Source: Bacteroidia bacterium
Lineage (GTDB): Bacteria > Bacteroidota > Bacteroidia > Cytophagales > Cyclobacteriaceae
Reading direction: 5' to 3'
Assembly: GCA_030430675.1 (NCBI GenBank)
Contig: JAUIKU010000009.1
Coordinates: 1 to 46,132 of the forward strand
DNA: 46,132 nt
The notes beneath the pieces are model-generated. The model worked only from the letters and a program-made list of their open reading frames with translations, was not told the DNA's origin and did not search any database. How positions within the stretch are numbered: position 1 is the first letter of the stretch; every line of letters begins with the position of its first letter. This document shows, one piece after another, positions 33,800 to 43,042 of this stretch. Both the position numbers and the translations under genes were made by a program.

Positions 33800-36700
33800 A
33801 TGGTCTATTCTCATTTTAGGTTAACCGCAGTGGTCTTGTTGATGCTCTTCGCTGTATTTTCAGACGTCCGCGCCCAAAAGAGATCTGGTAAGGACTCTGA
33901 AACCGGCCTGAGGCCCAACATCATCTTTATCCTTACAGACGACCAGCGATGGGATGCATTGGGATATTCCGGGAACGAAATCATTCAGACCCCGGAGATG
34001 GACAAGCTGGCCCGGGCGGGCACCTACTTTAAAAATGCCATGGTTACCACCCCTATTTGTTCTGCCAGCCGGGCCAGCATTCTAAGTGGCCTGTACGAAC
34101 GGTCCCACCGGTATACTTTTCAAACCGGGCCCATCCGGGAAGAATATATGCAGCAGTCGTACCCGCAGCTGTTAAAGCATGCCGGTTATTATACCGGATT
34201 CTTTGGAAAATTCGGAGTGAACTATCCCAGGCGGGATGACATGTTCGATGTGGTGGAGGATTACGACAGAAACGGCCGTTTCAAAGATTACCGGGGGTAT
34301 TATTATAAAACCATAGGACAGGATACCGTTCACCTGACACGATACACCGGTGAAAAAGCACTGGAGTTCATTGAGTCTGCACCCTCAAACCAACCCTTTT
34401 GTTTATCCCTGAGCTTCAGCGCCCCCCATGCCCATGATGGCGCAACGGAGCAGTACTTTTGGCAGGAAGAACCGGGGGAACTTTACCAGGATACAGATAT
34501 GCCAGGCCCTAATCTGGCGGCCGACCAGTACTTCGATCAGCTGCCGGCCCCGGTAAAAGAGGGATTTAACCGGGTGCGGTGGACCTGGCGTTATGATACT
34601 CCGGAAAAGTATCAGCACAGTGTTAAAGGTTATTACCGCATGATCAAGGGGATCGACCTGGAGATTGCTAAAATCAGGGAACTACTTAAGCAAAAGGGCC
34701 TTGATGAAAATACGGTGATCATCCTTATGGGTGATAATGGCTATTTCCTGGGAGAGCGGCAACTGGCCGGCAAATGGTTGATGTACGATAACTCGGTACG
34801 GGTGCCACTAATTATTTATGACCCCAGGGTAAAAAAGCATAGGGACATAAGTGAGATGGCACTCAATGTTGATGTGCCGGCTACCATAGCAGAACTGGCC
34901 GGTGTGCGTCAGCCCGATGCCTGGCATGGAAAAAGTTTGCTGCCATTGGTTACAGGGACTTCTGCATCCTGGAACCGGGACACGGTATTGATCGAACATC
35001 TCTGGGAGTTTCAGCATATCCCGCCCAGTGAGGGGGTACGAACTGCACAGTGGAAGTTCCTGCGATATGTCAATGACAAGTCTTCCCGGGAACTTTATCA
35101 CCTGGTGGATGACCCCCGGGAGACCAGGAACCTGGCCAGAGAGCCTTCTTATCAGGATGTTATGATGACTTTGGAAAATCAACTGGATCAATTGACAGAA
35201 AAATTCTCAGATCCCTCTTTTGGTCCACCTTCGGACCTTACGGTAGAATTAATTCGCGACCCGGGAAACACAGTAATCAATGATCCTCAACCAGAGTTTG
35301 GATGGCGGGTTCCCTTGGGTGCGGTTTCGCAAAAGGCCTACCAGATACTGGTGGCTTCAAGCCAGGAGCTGCTGGCTTACAATAACGGCGATATCTGGAA
35401 CAGCGGCAGGATACAAAGCAACGCTTCTGCCAATGTGGAATACGGCGGAAGTCCGCTGAAACCAAATACCCGCTATTACTGGAAGGTGCGGATTTTTGAT
35501 CGTGACAATCGACTGACGGAATATGCCGCTCCGCAGGTATTTACCACGGGTGCTTTCACGGGAGATATCTCCACTCATAACAGTTTTCAGGTGGAAAAGA
35601 TACCCCCGGTTTCCATAGAGGAGAAAGGTAGGGGTGAATACTTTATGGATTTTGGGAAGCATGCTTTCGGCACCCTCCAGTTAGACTACAGGACTGACAA
35701 AAAAGAAACCCTGACTATAAGATTGGGGGAAAAGCTGCTCAACGGAAGTATCGACCAGGATCCCCCCGGTACAGTGCGCTATCAACAGGTACAACTGGAG
35801 GTGGGGCCTGACCAATCCAGCTACCATCTGGCGTTAAAACCAGATGAGAGGAATACCAAACCGGAAGCCGTGGCACTACCGGACTCTTTTCCGGTATTGA
35901 TGCCTTTCCGTTATGTAGAGATCTCGGGCGCGGACCATCCGATTGACCGGGAAGCTGCCAGACAAATAGCCTATTTCGGATTTTTCGATAACAGTACCAG
36001 TGCATTTGAATCTTCCGATGAAATCTTAAATCAGGTGTGGGACCTATGTAAATACTCCATAAAAGCCACCAGTTTTGCCGGGTATTATATCGACGGAGAC
36101 AGGGAGCGGATTCCCTATGAAGCAGATGCTTACCTGAATCAGTTGAGTCATTATACGGTGGACCGTGAATATGCCATTGCCCGTAATACTATTGAATATT
36201 TTATGGCCCACCCCACCTGGCCTACCGAATGGCAGCTCCATGTGGCTTTGATGTTCTACCAGGATTATATGTATACCGGCAACACCGAACTGATCGAAAA
36301 GTATTATGAGCCGCTCAAATACAAAACCCTGATGGCCCTGACAGATGAGCAGGGGTTTATTAGTACTCATTCTCCCAAACTCGATGGGGAACTGATGGCC
36401 AATCTGGGGTTTGCGGATACCACCCAGCGACTGAGGGATATCGTAGACTGGCCACCTGCACAAAAAGATACCGGCTGGAAGCTGGCTACCGCGGAAGGAG
36501 AAAGAGATGGTTTTGTATTCCGGCCTGTCAATACCGTGATCAACAGTTTATATTTTAGAAATATGGAGATCATGGCGGAGTTCGCCAGGCTGTTGAAAAA
36601 ACCGGAAGAAGCACTGGATTTCGAGCTGAGGGCAGCAAAAGTGAAAAAAGCTATCAATGAAAATTTGTACCTCCCGGAAGGCGGGTTCTACATCGATGGA

Positions 36701-37348
36701 ATAGGCACAGAGCACGGTTCGGTCCATGCCAACATGATGGTTCTGGCCTTCGATATCGTTCCTGAAAATCGCAAAAAGAGGGTAGTTGATCATATTAAAA
36801 CCAGGGGAATGGCCTGCAGCGTGTACGGAGCACAGTATTTAATGGAGGCGCTGTATCATGCCGGTGCTGCTGACTACGCTCTGGAATTGTTGACCGCTAC
36901 CGGTGACAGAAGTTGGTACAATATGATAAAGGTCGGCGCTACCATCACCCTGGAAGCCTGGGATATGAAATACAAACCCAATGCCGACTGGAACCATGCC
37001 TGGGGGGCAGTACCAGCCAACATCATACCCAGGGGTTTGTGGGGCATCAGTCCCGCTACTGCCGGATTTGGAAAGGTAAAAATCAAACCTCAAATGGCCG
37101 GATTGGACCACGCCGCCATCACTCATCCTTCTCCTTTAGGACCGGTGAAGGGCGTTTACAAGCGAATTACCAACAGGTTGACCCGCTATGAAATCGAATT
37201 GCCGGCTAACATGGTAGGAGAGTTCAAAATGGATTTTTCACCAAATCATGCGGTCAGTCTTAATGGCGAGCCCGTCAATCAGGCGTTTGGTTCCATCAGA
37301 TTGAATCCCGGGGAAAATATTATCGAATTGAAAATTAATTCATTCTGA
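33800..37348 (+). CDS. Bimodular S1-type sulfatase / GH78 alpha-L-rhamnosidase
   Basis: A 1182-residue exported protein (signal [26 protein letters not shown]). Residues ~38-470 are a type I sulfatase: TDDQR (metal Asp47-Asp48), C87-S-A-S-R91 as the formylglycine site within [13 protein letters not shown], and GDNG (Asp312-Asn313). From ~480 the GH78 layout follows: a fibronectin-like domain ([10 protein letters not shown]... YYWKVRIFD), beta-sandwich modules, then the (alpha/alpha)6 catalytic domain with D765-G-D-R-E769-R holding the likely general acid, and T-L-E1052-A-W the likely base. It would desulfate and remove L-rhamnose from a sulfated glycan in the periplasm. Needs a formylglycine-generating maturase, absent here. 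Confidence 0.88.
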   Translation: MVYSHFRLTAVVLLMLFAVFSDVRAQKRSGKDSETGLRPNIIFILTDDQRWDALGYSGNEIIQTPEMDKLARAGTYFKNAMVTTPICSASRASILSGLYERSHRYTFQTGPIREEYMQQSYPQLLKHAGYYTGFFGKFGVNYPRRDDMFDVVEDYDRNGRFKDYRGYYYKTIGQDTVHLTRYTGEKALEFIESAPSNQPFCLSLSFSAPHAHDGATEQYFWQEEPGELYQDTDMPGPNLAADQYFDQLPAPVKEGFNRVRWTWRYDTPEKYQHSVKGYYRMIKGIDLEIAKIRELLKQKGLDENTVIILMGDNGYFLGERQLAGKWLMYDNSVRVPLIIYDPRVKKHRDISEMALNVDVPATIAELAGVRQPDAWHGKSLLPLVTGTSASWNRDTVLIEHLWEFQHIPPSEGVRTAQWKFLRYVNDKSSRELYHLVDDPRETRNLAREPSYQDVMMTLENQLDQLTEKFSDPSFGPPSDLTVELIRDPGNTVINDPQPEFGWRVPLGAVSQKAYQILVASSQELLAYNNGDIWNSGRIQSNASANVEYGGSPLKPNTRYYWKVRIFDRDNRLTEYAAPQVFTTGAFTGDISTHNSFQVEKIPPVSIEEKGRGEYFMDFGKHAFGTLQLDYRTDKKETLTIRLGEKLLNGSIDQDPPGTVRYQQVQLEVGPDQSSYHLALKPDERNTKPEAVALPDSFPVLMPFRYVEISGADHPIDREAARQIAYFGFFDNSTSAFESSDEILNQVWDLCKYSIKATSFAGYYIDGDRERIPYEADAYLNQLSHYTVDREYAIARNTIEYFMAHPTWPTEWQLHVALMFYQDYMYTGNTELIEKYYEPLKYKTLMALTDEQGFISTHSPKLDGELMANLGFADTTQRLRDIVDWPPAQKDTGWKLATAEGERDGFVFRPVNTVINSLYFRNMEIMAEFARLLKKPEEALDFELRAAKVKKAINENLYLPEGGFYIDGIGTEHGSVHANMMVLAFDIVPENRKKRVVDHIKTRGMACSVYGAQYLMEALYHAGAADYALELLTATGDRSWYNMIKVGATITLEAWDMKYKPNADWNHAWGAVPANIIPRGLWGISPATAGFGKVKIKPQMAGLDHAAITHPSPLGPVKGVYKRITNRLTRYEIELPANMVGEFKMDFSPNHAVSLNGEPVNQAFGSIRLNPGENIIELKINSF

Positions 37349-37370
37349 AATGTGCAGTCACATCACCACT

Positions 37371-39230
37371 ATGATCAAAAGAATACTAAAATCATTAATA
37401 TTTTTTGTCTGTATTCCAATGCTGTTTGCATGCAAAGCAGATCCCGGCATTAGCATCGAAGGAGAGCTTAAAAAATGGCACCGGGTGACGCTGGTTTTTG
37501 AAGGACCTGAAAGCAGTGAGATGGCAGACAATAACCCGTTTTTAAACTATCGCCTGGATGTTACATTCACCAATGGACAGGAAAAGTTTGTAGTGCCGGG
37601 GTTTTATGCGGCCGATGGTGATGCCGCGGAAACCGGTGCAGATAGTGGTAACAAATGGATGGTAAGATTTACGCCTGACCAAACAGGAGCGTGGCAATAT
37701 CAGGTGTCGTTCAAGCAGGGAGAAAATGTAGCCATTGCCGGGGAGGTATCTCCAGCAGAAAGTGCCGGGTACATGGATGGTGCTTCAGGTACATTTTCTA
37801 TCACCGAGAATGACAAAACCGGTATAGATAACCGAGCACAGGGCAGGCTGGATTACGTAGGGGAACCTTACCTTAAGTACCAGGAATCGGGCAAGTATTT
37901 CATCAAGGTGGGGGTGGATGCCCCTGAAAACCTGTTCGCCTATCAGGATTTTGATGCAACCCCCAATGTATTCGATTTCAGGAAGCAGTGGGCACCCCAT
38001 AATCAGGATTTCGAAACAGCTGCCACCCCATTTCTTTGGCAGGGAGAAAAGGGCAAAAACCTGCTGGGGGCCATCAACTACCTGGCTTCGGAAGAGTTGA
38101 ATGTATTTTCCTTTCTCACCTTTAATATCGATGGAGATGACCGCAATGTGTTTCCATACCTGTTGAAAGTTCCGGCATCGCAGTATGAATCCTACGCCAA
38201 TGAAAAGGACTATAAAAATGCCTGGGACTCACTTTTCCACCGGACCCGCTTTGATGTGTCGAAACTGGAGCAATGGGAAAGGATATTGGACTATGCCGAA
38301 ACCAAGGGCATGTTCCTGCATTTCAAGACCCATGAAACGGAAACCGACCACCTGATGGACCATGGTGTATTCGGGATCGAAGGCAAACTGTACTACCGCG
38401 AATTAATTGCCCGATTCAGTCACCACCTGTCCATGAACTGGAACCTGGGGGAGGAAAACAATCAGCCCATCGGAGAAGTAGTGAAAGCGGCCAACTATGT
38501 GTATCAGCTGGACCCCTACCAGCATCATTTGGTAATACATGCTTTCCCAAATGAGGATTACCGGTATGCTGAACTGATCGGAGATCAGTCACCATTAACC
38601 GGAGCATCTTTGCAACTGAGTCACGAGGAATTTATAGATGTCCATCCCAGGGTATTAAAGTGGAGACAAAAATCGGATTCTACCGGTAAGAGATGGGCCC
38701 TGGCGGTGGATGAGCCCGGGAAGGCACAAATAGCTTTGCTGCCGGATGATGAGGACCCGGAACACAATGATGCCCGTGCCAATGCACTATGGGGCACCCT
38801 GATGGCCGGGGGTTATGGAGTTGAGTGGTATTTTGGTTATGCCAGTCCGAATTCTGATCTCACCTGCCAGGATTTCCGAAGCCGCGATCTGTTCTGGGAC
38901 CAGAACCGCCATGCCCGCAGATTTTTTGAGCGACACCTGCCGTTTTGGGAAATGGAGCCGGCAGACCAGTTGACCGCTGACACCCTTTCATTCTGCCTGG
39001 CCAAAGAAGGAGAAGTTTATGCCATATTCCTCCCGGCCGGCCTGCAAACTACTACCCTGGATTTGGGTGAGCATGACGGTAAGTTTTCCGTACAATGGTT
39101 TGATCCCAGAAACGGAGGAGACCTAGTTTCGGGCACTTTGCCGCTACTGGAGGCGAAAGGGGCGGTGCCAGTCGGGTTGCCCCCGGCTGAGGAAGACAAG
39201 GACTGGGTGGTTTTGGTCAGTAAACAATAG
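37371..39230 (+). CDS. DUF5060-domain putative glycoside hydrolase, lipoprotein
   Basis: A 619-residue lipoprotein (MIKRILKSLIFFVCIPMLFAC, Cys21; start at 37371 rather than the ATG at 37350, which lacks signal character). Residues ~30-130 resemble the DUF5060 beta-sandwich (KKWHRVTLVFEGP... RFTPDQTGAWQYQVSF). The central ~160-510 region looks like a TIM barrel; NWNLGEEN (E361/E362) and VDEPG (E448) sit where a clan GH-A enzyme would have acid/base and nucleophile. The end (VQWFDPRNGGDLVSG... DWVVLVSK) resembles the small C-terminal sandwich common in such proteins. Activity is not known to me; position between the sulfatase-rhamnosidase and rhamnose mutarotase suggests the same glycan. Confidence 0.72.
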   Translation: MIKRILKSLIFFVCIPMLFACKADPGISIEGELKKWHRVTLVFEGPESSEMADNNPFLNYRLDVTFTNGQEKFVVPGFYAADGDAAETGADSGNKWMVRFTPDQTGAWQYQVSFKQGENVAIAGEVSPAESAGYMDGASGTFSITENDKTGIDNRAQGRLDYVGEPYLKYQESGKYFIKVGVDAPENLFAYQDFDATPNVFDFRKQWAPHNQDFETAATPFLWQGEKGKNLLGAINYLASEELNVFSFLTFNIDGDDRNVFPYLLKVPASQYESYANEKDYKNAWDSLFHRTRFDVSKLEQWERILDYAETKGMFLHFKTHETETDHLMDHGVFGIEGKLYYRELIARFSHHLSMNWNLGEENNQPIGEVVKAANYVYQLDPYQHHLVIHAFPNEDYRYAELIGDQSPLTGASLQLSHEEFIDVHPRVLKWRQKSDSTGKRWALAVDEPGKAQIALLPDDEDPEHNDARANALWGTLMAGGYGVEWYFGYASPNSDLTCQDFRSRDLFWDQNRHARRFFERHLPFWEMEPADQLTADTLSFCLAKEGEVYAIFLPAGLQTTTLDLGEHDGKFSVQWFDPRNGGDLVSGTLPLLEAKGAVPVGLPPAEEDKDWVVLVSKQ

Positions 39231-39233
39231 ATT

Positions 39234-39551
39234 ATGAAAAAGACCATTGCTTTTAAAATGAAGCTTAATCCAGGGATGAAGGAAGAATACAAAAGAAGGC
39301 ATGATGCCATCTGGCCGGAGCTGAAACAGTTGTTATCGGACTCCGGAATAAGAGAATATCATATATTCCTTGATGAGGAAACCGATACGCTTTTCGCCTG
39401 CCAAACTGTTTCCGGACACAAAAACTCTCAGGAATTAGGCAACAGGGAAATTGTGCAGAAATGGTGGGACTATATGAAGGATATTATGGCAACCAATCCA
39501 GATAACTCACCGGTAACTATGAAGCTTGAGGAAGTTTTTAGCCTGAAATAA
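39234..39551 (+). CDS. rhaM: L-rhamnose mutarotase
   Basis: A 105-residue cytoplasmic dimeric alpha+beta-barrel protein, nearly the same length as E. coli RhaM. It has the family's active-site signature, Y19-K-R-R-H23-D-A-I-W-P-E, where the histidine corresponds to the catalytic His22 of RhaM, and the C-terminal E-I-V-Q-K-W-W-D-Y-M-K-D-I block. It interconverts alpha- and beta-L-rhamnopyranose so that rhamnose isomerase receives the right anomer. It starts 3 bases after the DUF5060 stop, so it is in the same operon and provides the best sign that L-rhamnose is a product of this locus. Confidence 0.92.
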   Translation: MKKTIAFKMKLNPGMKEEYKRRHDAIWPELKQLLSDSGIREYHIFLDEETDTLFACQTVSGHKNSQELGNREIVQKWWDYMKDIMATNPDNSPVTMKLEEVFSLK

Positions 39552-39557
39552 AGAGAA

Positions 39558-40766
39558 ATGACACCCCTGCTTACAAACAAATGGATTTACTGCATTCCCG
39601 TGTTATGGGTACTTCTTACCACTCACGCCTCAATTAAGGCTCAATCGCGGGAGGCCTCTCAGGTATCCGTATCAGACTTTGATTCAATGGCCGCATTAAA
39701 AACTGCCATCAACCGGGGAGATAAAATGGCTAAAGCAAGTTATGATTTGCTTATGGACCAGGCGGAAGAAGCCATGCAGCAGGGGCCATTTTCAGTAGTA
39801 CACAAGACCGGTACACCCCCCAGTGGGGATAAGCACGACTATATGAGTATGGGACCTTACTGGTGGCCCAACCCCGATACTCCGGACCAACTGCCTTATA
39901 TTCGAAAAGACGGGGAAGTAAACCCGGAAGCCCGCAACCGACATACAGATTATACCAGGAAAAATGCCTGCTACAATGCTATTGGAACCCTGGGGTTGGC
40001 TTTTTACTATTCGGAAGATCCAAAATATGCACAAAAGTCCATTGCTCTAATTGATGCCTGGTTTATTGACCCCGAGACAAAAATGAACCCCAATCTTAAT
40101 TTCGGACAAGGGGTACCGGGAAGAAGCGAGGGAAGGCCTTATGGTATCATTGAGTTCAGAAGTTTGGAGCAGGTGATTAAGACTTTGGAAATGCTCCAGA
40201 GGATGGAAGCGCTTCCGGCCGATACGGAAGAAGAAATGCAAGATTGGCTGTATCAGTTTGTAAACTGGCTGCAAACCAGTGAGTTGGGGACAATGGAGGG
40301 TACACGTAAAAACAACCATGCCACCTGGTACGACGTGCAGGTGTGCAACATATTGATATACCTGGGAGAGGTGGGGCAGGTAAAAAAAATACTGGAAGCG
40401 GTAAAAGAAAAGAGGATTGCCACTCAGATAGAACCGGATGGCAGTCAACCGCTGGAACTGGCCCGCACCAAATCCTTTTCCTACTCCACCATGAACCTGG
40501 CTGGGTTTACAGAGCTGGCCAGGTTAGGTAAAATGGTAGGTGTGGATCTTTGGAACTACCAAACCCAAGATGGTCGGAGTATCAGGAAGGCTTATGAATT
40601 TTTGATACCATTTATCACTACCGACAAGCCCTGGGAATACCAGCAACTGGATCAAAGCGGTGATTACAAGGAGCGGTTCCGAAAATTAGTGGCCCAGGCA
40701 GGGAAAGAATTTAATGAGGAATGGCTATTAAAAATAACAGAGGACCTGGCCAGGTCCGGGCCGTAG
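39558..40766 (+). CDS. Alginate lyase superfamily protein (polysaccharide lyase-like), exported
   Basis: A 402-residue exported protein (signal MTPLLTNKWIYCIPVLWVLLTTHASIKAQ) with the (alpha/alpha)-toroid of the alginate lyase family. Diagnostic segments are YMSMGPYWWPNPDTPDQLPYIRKDGEVNPE, RKNACYNAIGTLGLAFYYSEDPKYA and the catalytic region with N252-N253-H254-A-T-W-Y258. Members cleave uronate-containing glycans by beta-elimination: alginate or, in some related families, glucuronan-type chains. In a rhamnose-linked locus a rhamnose-uronate or glucuronate linkage is the likelier target than alginate, by inference. It lies 6 bases after rhaM. Confidence 0.85.
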   Translation: MTPLLTNKWIYCIPVLWVLLTTHASIKAQSREASQVSVSDFDSMAALKTAINRGDKMAKASYDLLMDQAEEAMQQGPFSVVHKTGTPPSGDKHDYMSMGPYWWPNPDTPDQLPYIRKDGEVNPEARNRHTDYTRKNACYNAIGTLGLAFYYSEDPKYAQKSIALIDAWFIDPETKMNPNLNFGQGVPGRSEGRPYGIIEFRSLEQVIKTLEMLQRMEALPADTEEEMQDWLYQFVNWLQTSELGTMEGTRKNNHATWYDVQVCNILIYLGEVGQVKKILEAVKEKRIATQIEPDGSQPLELARTKSFSYSTMNLAGFTELARLGKMVGVDLWNYQTQDGRSIRKAYEFLIPFITTDKPWEYQQLDQSGDYKERFRKLVAQAGKEFNEEWLLKITEDLARSGP

Positions 40767-40781
40767 TAAAATCGAATGAGG

Positions 40782-40805
40782 AAATTGACCAAATAACAAG
40801 TTGAC
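40782..40805 (+). repeat. Three imperfect 8-base units abutting the VOC gene start
   Basis: AAATTGAC, CAAATAAC, AAGTTGAC end exactly at the ATG at 40806. Weaker than the other repeats and possibly chance, but of the same octamer style as the fadA/fadE spacer. Confidence 0.3.
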
Positions 40806-41252
40806 ATGAGTAAATCAAATGACAAAGACACCGTTTCATCAGCAAGGCCGCCGGCAGCAAGCCCCAGGAATGCATTGGCTTTCGATCATGTAGCACTTTT
40901 GGTTACCGATGTAGATCGATCGGTTGACTTTTATCAACGCGCATTTAGCTTTGAAGAAATAACCAACCTCACCGGGAAAGACGGTATCAGGTGGTTGTCT
41001 TTTGGAGATGGCCGGGAGTTACATCTGATTTCGATTTACCAGGATGAAATCAAATTGCACAAAGCCGTTCATTTTGCCTTCACTACCTCTGATTTTGACG
41101 GTTTTATTGAACACCTGGAATCAGTTGAAATTCCCTATACTGACTGGCCGGGAAACCGCAATCAGATCAATTTCAGGGCGGATGGCATTAAGCAGATCTT
41201 TATCCAGGATCCCGATGGTTACTGGCTGGAGGTGAATAGCGTAGGAAGATAA
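40806..41252 (+). CDS. VOC (glyoxalase/dioxygenase superfamily) protein
   Basis: A 148-residue cytoplasmic protein with paired beta-alpha-beta-beta-beta modules: LAFDHVALLVTDVDRSVDFYQRAFSFEE (module 1, metal His), GRELHLIS, then KAVHFAFTTSDFDGFIEHLES and IFIQDPDGYWLEVNS (module 2, metal His and Glu). Metal ligands therefore look intact. Members are lyases, isomerases, dioxygenases or resistance proteins, so the reaction cannot be named. The first 25 residues (MSKSNDKDTVSSARPPAASPRN) are a low-complexity extension not usual for the family, with no internal Met to suggest a later start. Last gene of the plus-strand run. Confidence 0.85.
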   Translation: MSKSNDKDTVSSARPPAASPRNALAFDHVALLVTDVDRSVDFYQRAFSFEEITNLTGKDGIRWLSFGDGRELHLISIYQDEIKLHKAVHFAFTTSDFDGFIEHLESVEIPYTDWPGNRNQINFRADGIKQIFIQDPDGYWLEVNSVGR

Positions 41253-41273
41253 GCTAGTGTGCTTCAATTGAAC

Positions 41274-41615
41274 TTAAATGGCCTTACCACCCCTTTCTTC
41301 AGTTCTGATCCTGATACAATCCTCCAGATTGGTAATAAAGATTTTTCCATCTCCCACGGTGCCACCGTTGGTCTTAGCGGCCTCAATTATGGTTTTACAA
41401 GTGGGGTCTACAAACTCGTCATTTACGGCTATATCCAGCCGGATCTTAGGCGTGAGGTTGGGAACGATTTGCCGGCCCCGGTAGATCTCTTCCCTAATTT
41501 GCTGTCCATGGCCGGAGACCCTGCTTACGGTGATTCTGGTGATGTCGGCATCCATCAATGCTTCGCGCACCTGGTCAAGTTGACTTTCTCGTATAATGGC
41601 TGTAATCAATTTCAT
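41274..41615 (-). CDS. glnK: PII nitrogen regulatory protein (GlnK-type)
   Basis: A 113-residue PII signalling protein. The T-loop region GHGQQIREEIYRGRQIVPNLTPK contains the conserved Tyr in EIYRG that corresponds to the uridylylation site, though the loop is about one residue shorter than in E. coli GlnB. The B-loop GGTVGDGKIF and C-loop IRIRTEERG are conserved for ATP/ADP and 2-oxoglutarate binding. It starts 6 bases after the amt stop and will bind and block the ammonium channel when nitrogen is plentiful. No uridylyltransferase gene is in the window. Confidence 0.93.
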   Translation of the reverse strand: MKLITAIIRESQLDQVREALMDADITRITVSRVSGHGQQIREEIYRGRQIVPNLTPKIRLDIAVNDEFVDPTCKTIIEAAKTNGGTVGDGKIFITNLEDCIRIRTEERGGKAI

Positions 41616-41621
41616 AATTTC

Positions 41622-42944
41622 TTAGTTTGGGTTCAGCATTCCATAACCTCTTTCACCGTGGTATACATTGTCCAGACCTTTCATTTCATTCTGAGCGGTT
41701 GGCCTCAATCCCATGGTCTTGTTCAGGATCCACAATAAGATAATGGTTACTATTGCGGCATAGGCAATGGCGATAAGCACTGCAACTACTTGAACACCAA
41801 GCTGCTGCATTACATTCCAGCTGCCTCCTGCGGCTGCCGCTGCTTCTTCCATCCAGCTGTCGCGGATGAAAAAGGTCAGTAAAACAGCACCTACAATACC
41901 GCCAACACCATGGATCCCGAAAGCGTCCAGGGAATCATCATATCCCAGCTTGTTCTTGAGAATAATGGCATAGTAGCAGATCAATGAGGCAGCTACTCCC
42001 AGTACCAGTGCCCCACCCGGCTGGACCACACCGGCTGCCGGAGTAATAGCAACCAAACCCGCCAGGATCCCGCTGACAAATCCCAGGGCAGTGGCCTTAC
42101 CCTGGTGAATACCTTCGATAACGATCCAGCTCAATGCGCCAGCCGCTGCTGCCACCTGGGTGACTGTCAATGCCTGTGCCGTGCTCAAACCACTGGTAAT
42201 ACTGCTGCCGGCATTAAATCCAAACCAGCCCACCCACAACAAACCGGCTCCGATCATGGTCATGACCAGGTTACTGGGTGACATGTCATCCGAAGGATAA
42301 CCCCTTCTGGCGCCTAAATAAAGGGCAGCTACCAGGCCGCTTACCCCTGCGGAGATATGAACCACCGTACCTCCGGCAAAATCGATTGCGCCGTTTGAAC
42401 CCAGGTTGTACAAAAATCCATCGCCGGCCCAAACCCAATGACAAAGTGGATTGTAAACCAACAAACCCCAAAGGGCGATAAAAATGCAGTAGCCTTTGAA
42501 TTTGATACGTTCCGCAAAAGCTCCGGCGATCAGTGCCGGGGTAATGATAGCAAACTTTCCCTGGAACATGCTGAACACATATTCCGGAACTCCTTCGCTC
42601 ATTATAGAAGTATCGATTCCCGACAACAACACATATTCGGGATTCCAACCAAACCACCCTCCAAAAACGTTGGGGCCAAAGCACATGGAATACCCGCATA
42701 TAACCCAGAGCACGCTCATGATTCCCATGGCGGTGAAGCTGTGCATCATGGTACCCAGTACATTCTTGGTGCGCACCAGCCCTCCGTAAAACATGGCCAG
42801 CCCGGGAATCATTAACAGTACCAAGGCGGTAGAAGTAAGCATCCAGGCAGTAGCGCCACTGTCCAGTTCCACCCCGTCGTCACCAAAGAGTAAAGGTGCA
42901 GCCGACAGCATGAAGAAGGACATTAAGAGTAGTCTTCTTTTCAT
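41622..42944 (-). CDS. amt: Ammonium transporter (Amt/AmtB family)
   Basis: A 440-residue inner-membrane channel with a cleavable-looking signal (MKRRLLLMSFFMLSAAPLLFG), then eleven or so membrane helices. Family signatures: MIPGLAMFYGGLVRTKNVLGTMMHS; DFAGGTVVHISAGVSG, containing the equivalents of E. coli AmtB Asp160 and pore His168; and DAFGIHGVGGIVGAVLL, with the equivalent of His318. The tail (NKTMGLRPTAQNEMKGLDNVYHGERGY) is the cytoplasmic region that contacts PII. Co-transcribed with glnK downstream, in the amt-glnK order. Expected to be induced by nitrogen limitation. Confidence 0.94.
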   Translation of the reverse strand: MKRRLLLMSFFMLSAAPLLFGDDGVELDSGATAWMLTSTALVLLMIPGLAMFYGGLVRTKNVLGTMMHSFTAMGIMSVLWVICGYSMCFGPNVFGGWFGWNPEYVLLSGIDTSIMSEGVPEYVFSMFQGKFAIITPALIAGAFAERIKFKGYCIFIALWGLLVYNPLCHWVWAGDGFLYNLGSNGAIDFAGGTVVHISAGVSGLVAALYLGARRGYPSDDMSPSNLVMTMIGAGLLWVGWFGFNAGSSITSGLSTAQALTVTQVAAAAGALSWIVIEGIHQGKATALGFVSGILAGLVAITPAAGVVQPGGALVLGVAASLICYYAIILKNKLGYDDSLDAFGIHGVGGIVGAVLLTFFIRDSWMEEAAAAAGGSWNVMQQLGVQVVAVLIAIAYAAIVTIILLWILNKTMGLRPTAQNEMKGLDNVYHGERGYGMLNPN

Positions 42945-43042
42945 TTTGGTTAGTTTTTAGTTCAGGTTTAATTTGCCGCATGGAATATCGAAAAAAATCG
43001 GCAATAAACCATAGGCAATACAACGATCGAGAAGATGGGAAA

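Noticed and set aside
41274..41615. PII T-loop one residue shorter than E. coli GlnB as a novelty
   Set aside because: The same GHGQQ...YRG type occurs in many PII proteins encoded beside amt genes; the uridylylation tyrosine is kept, so this is ordinary.
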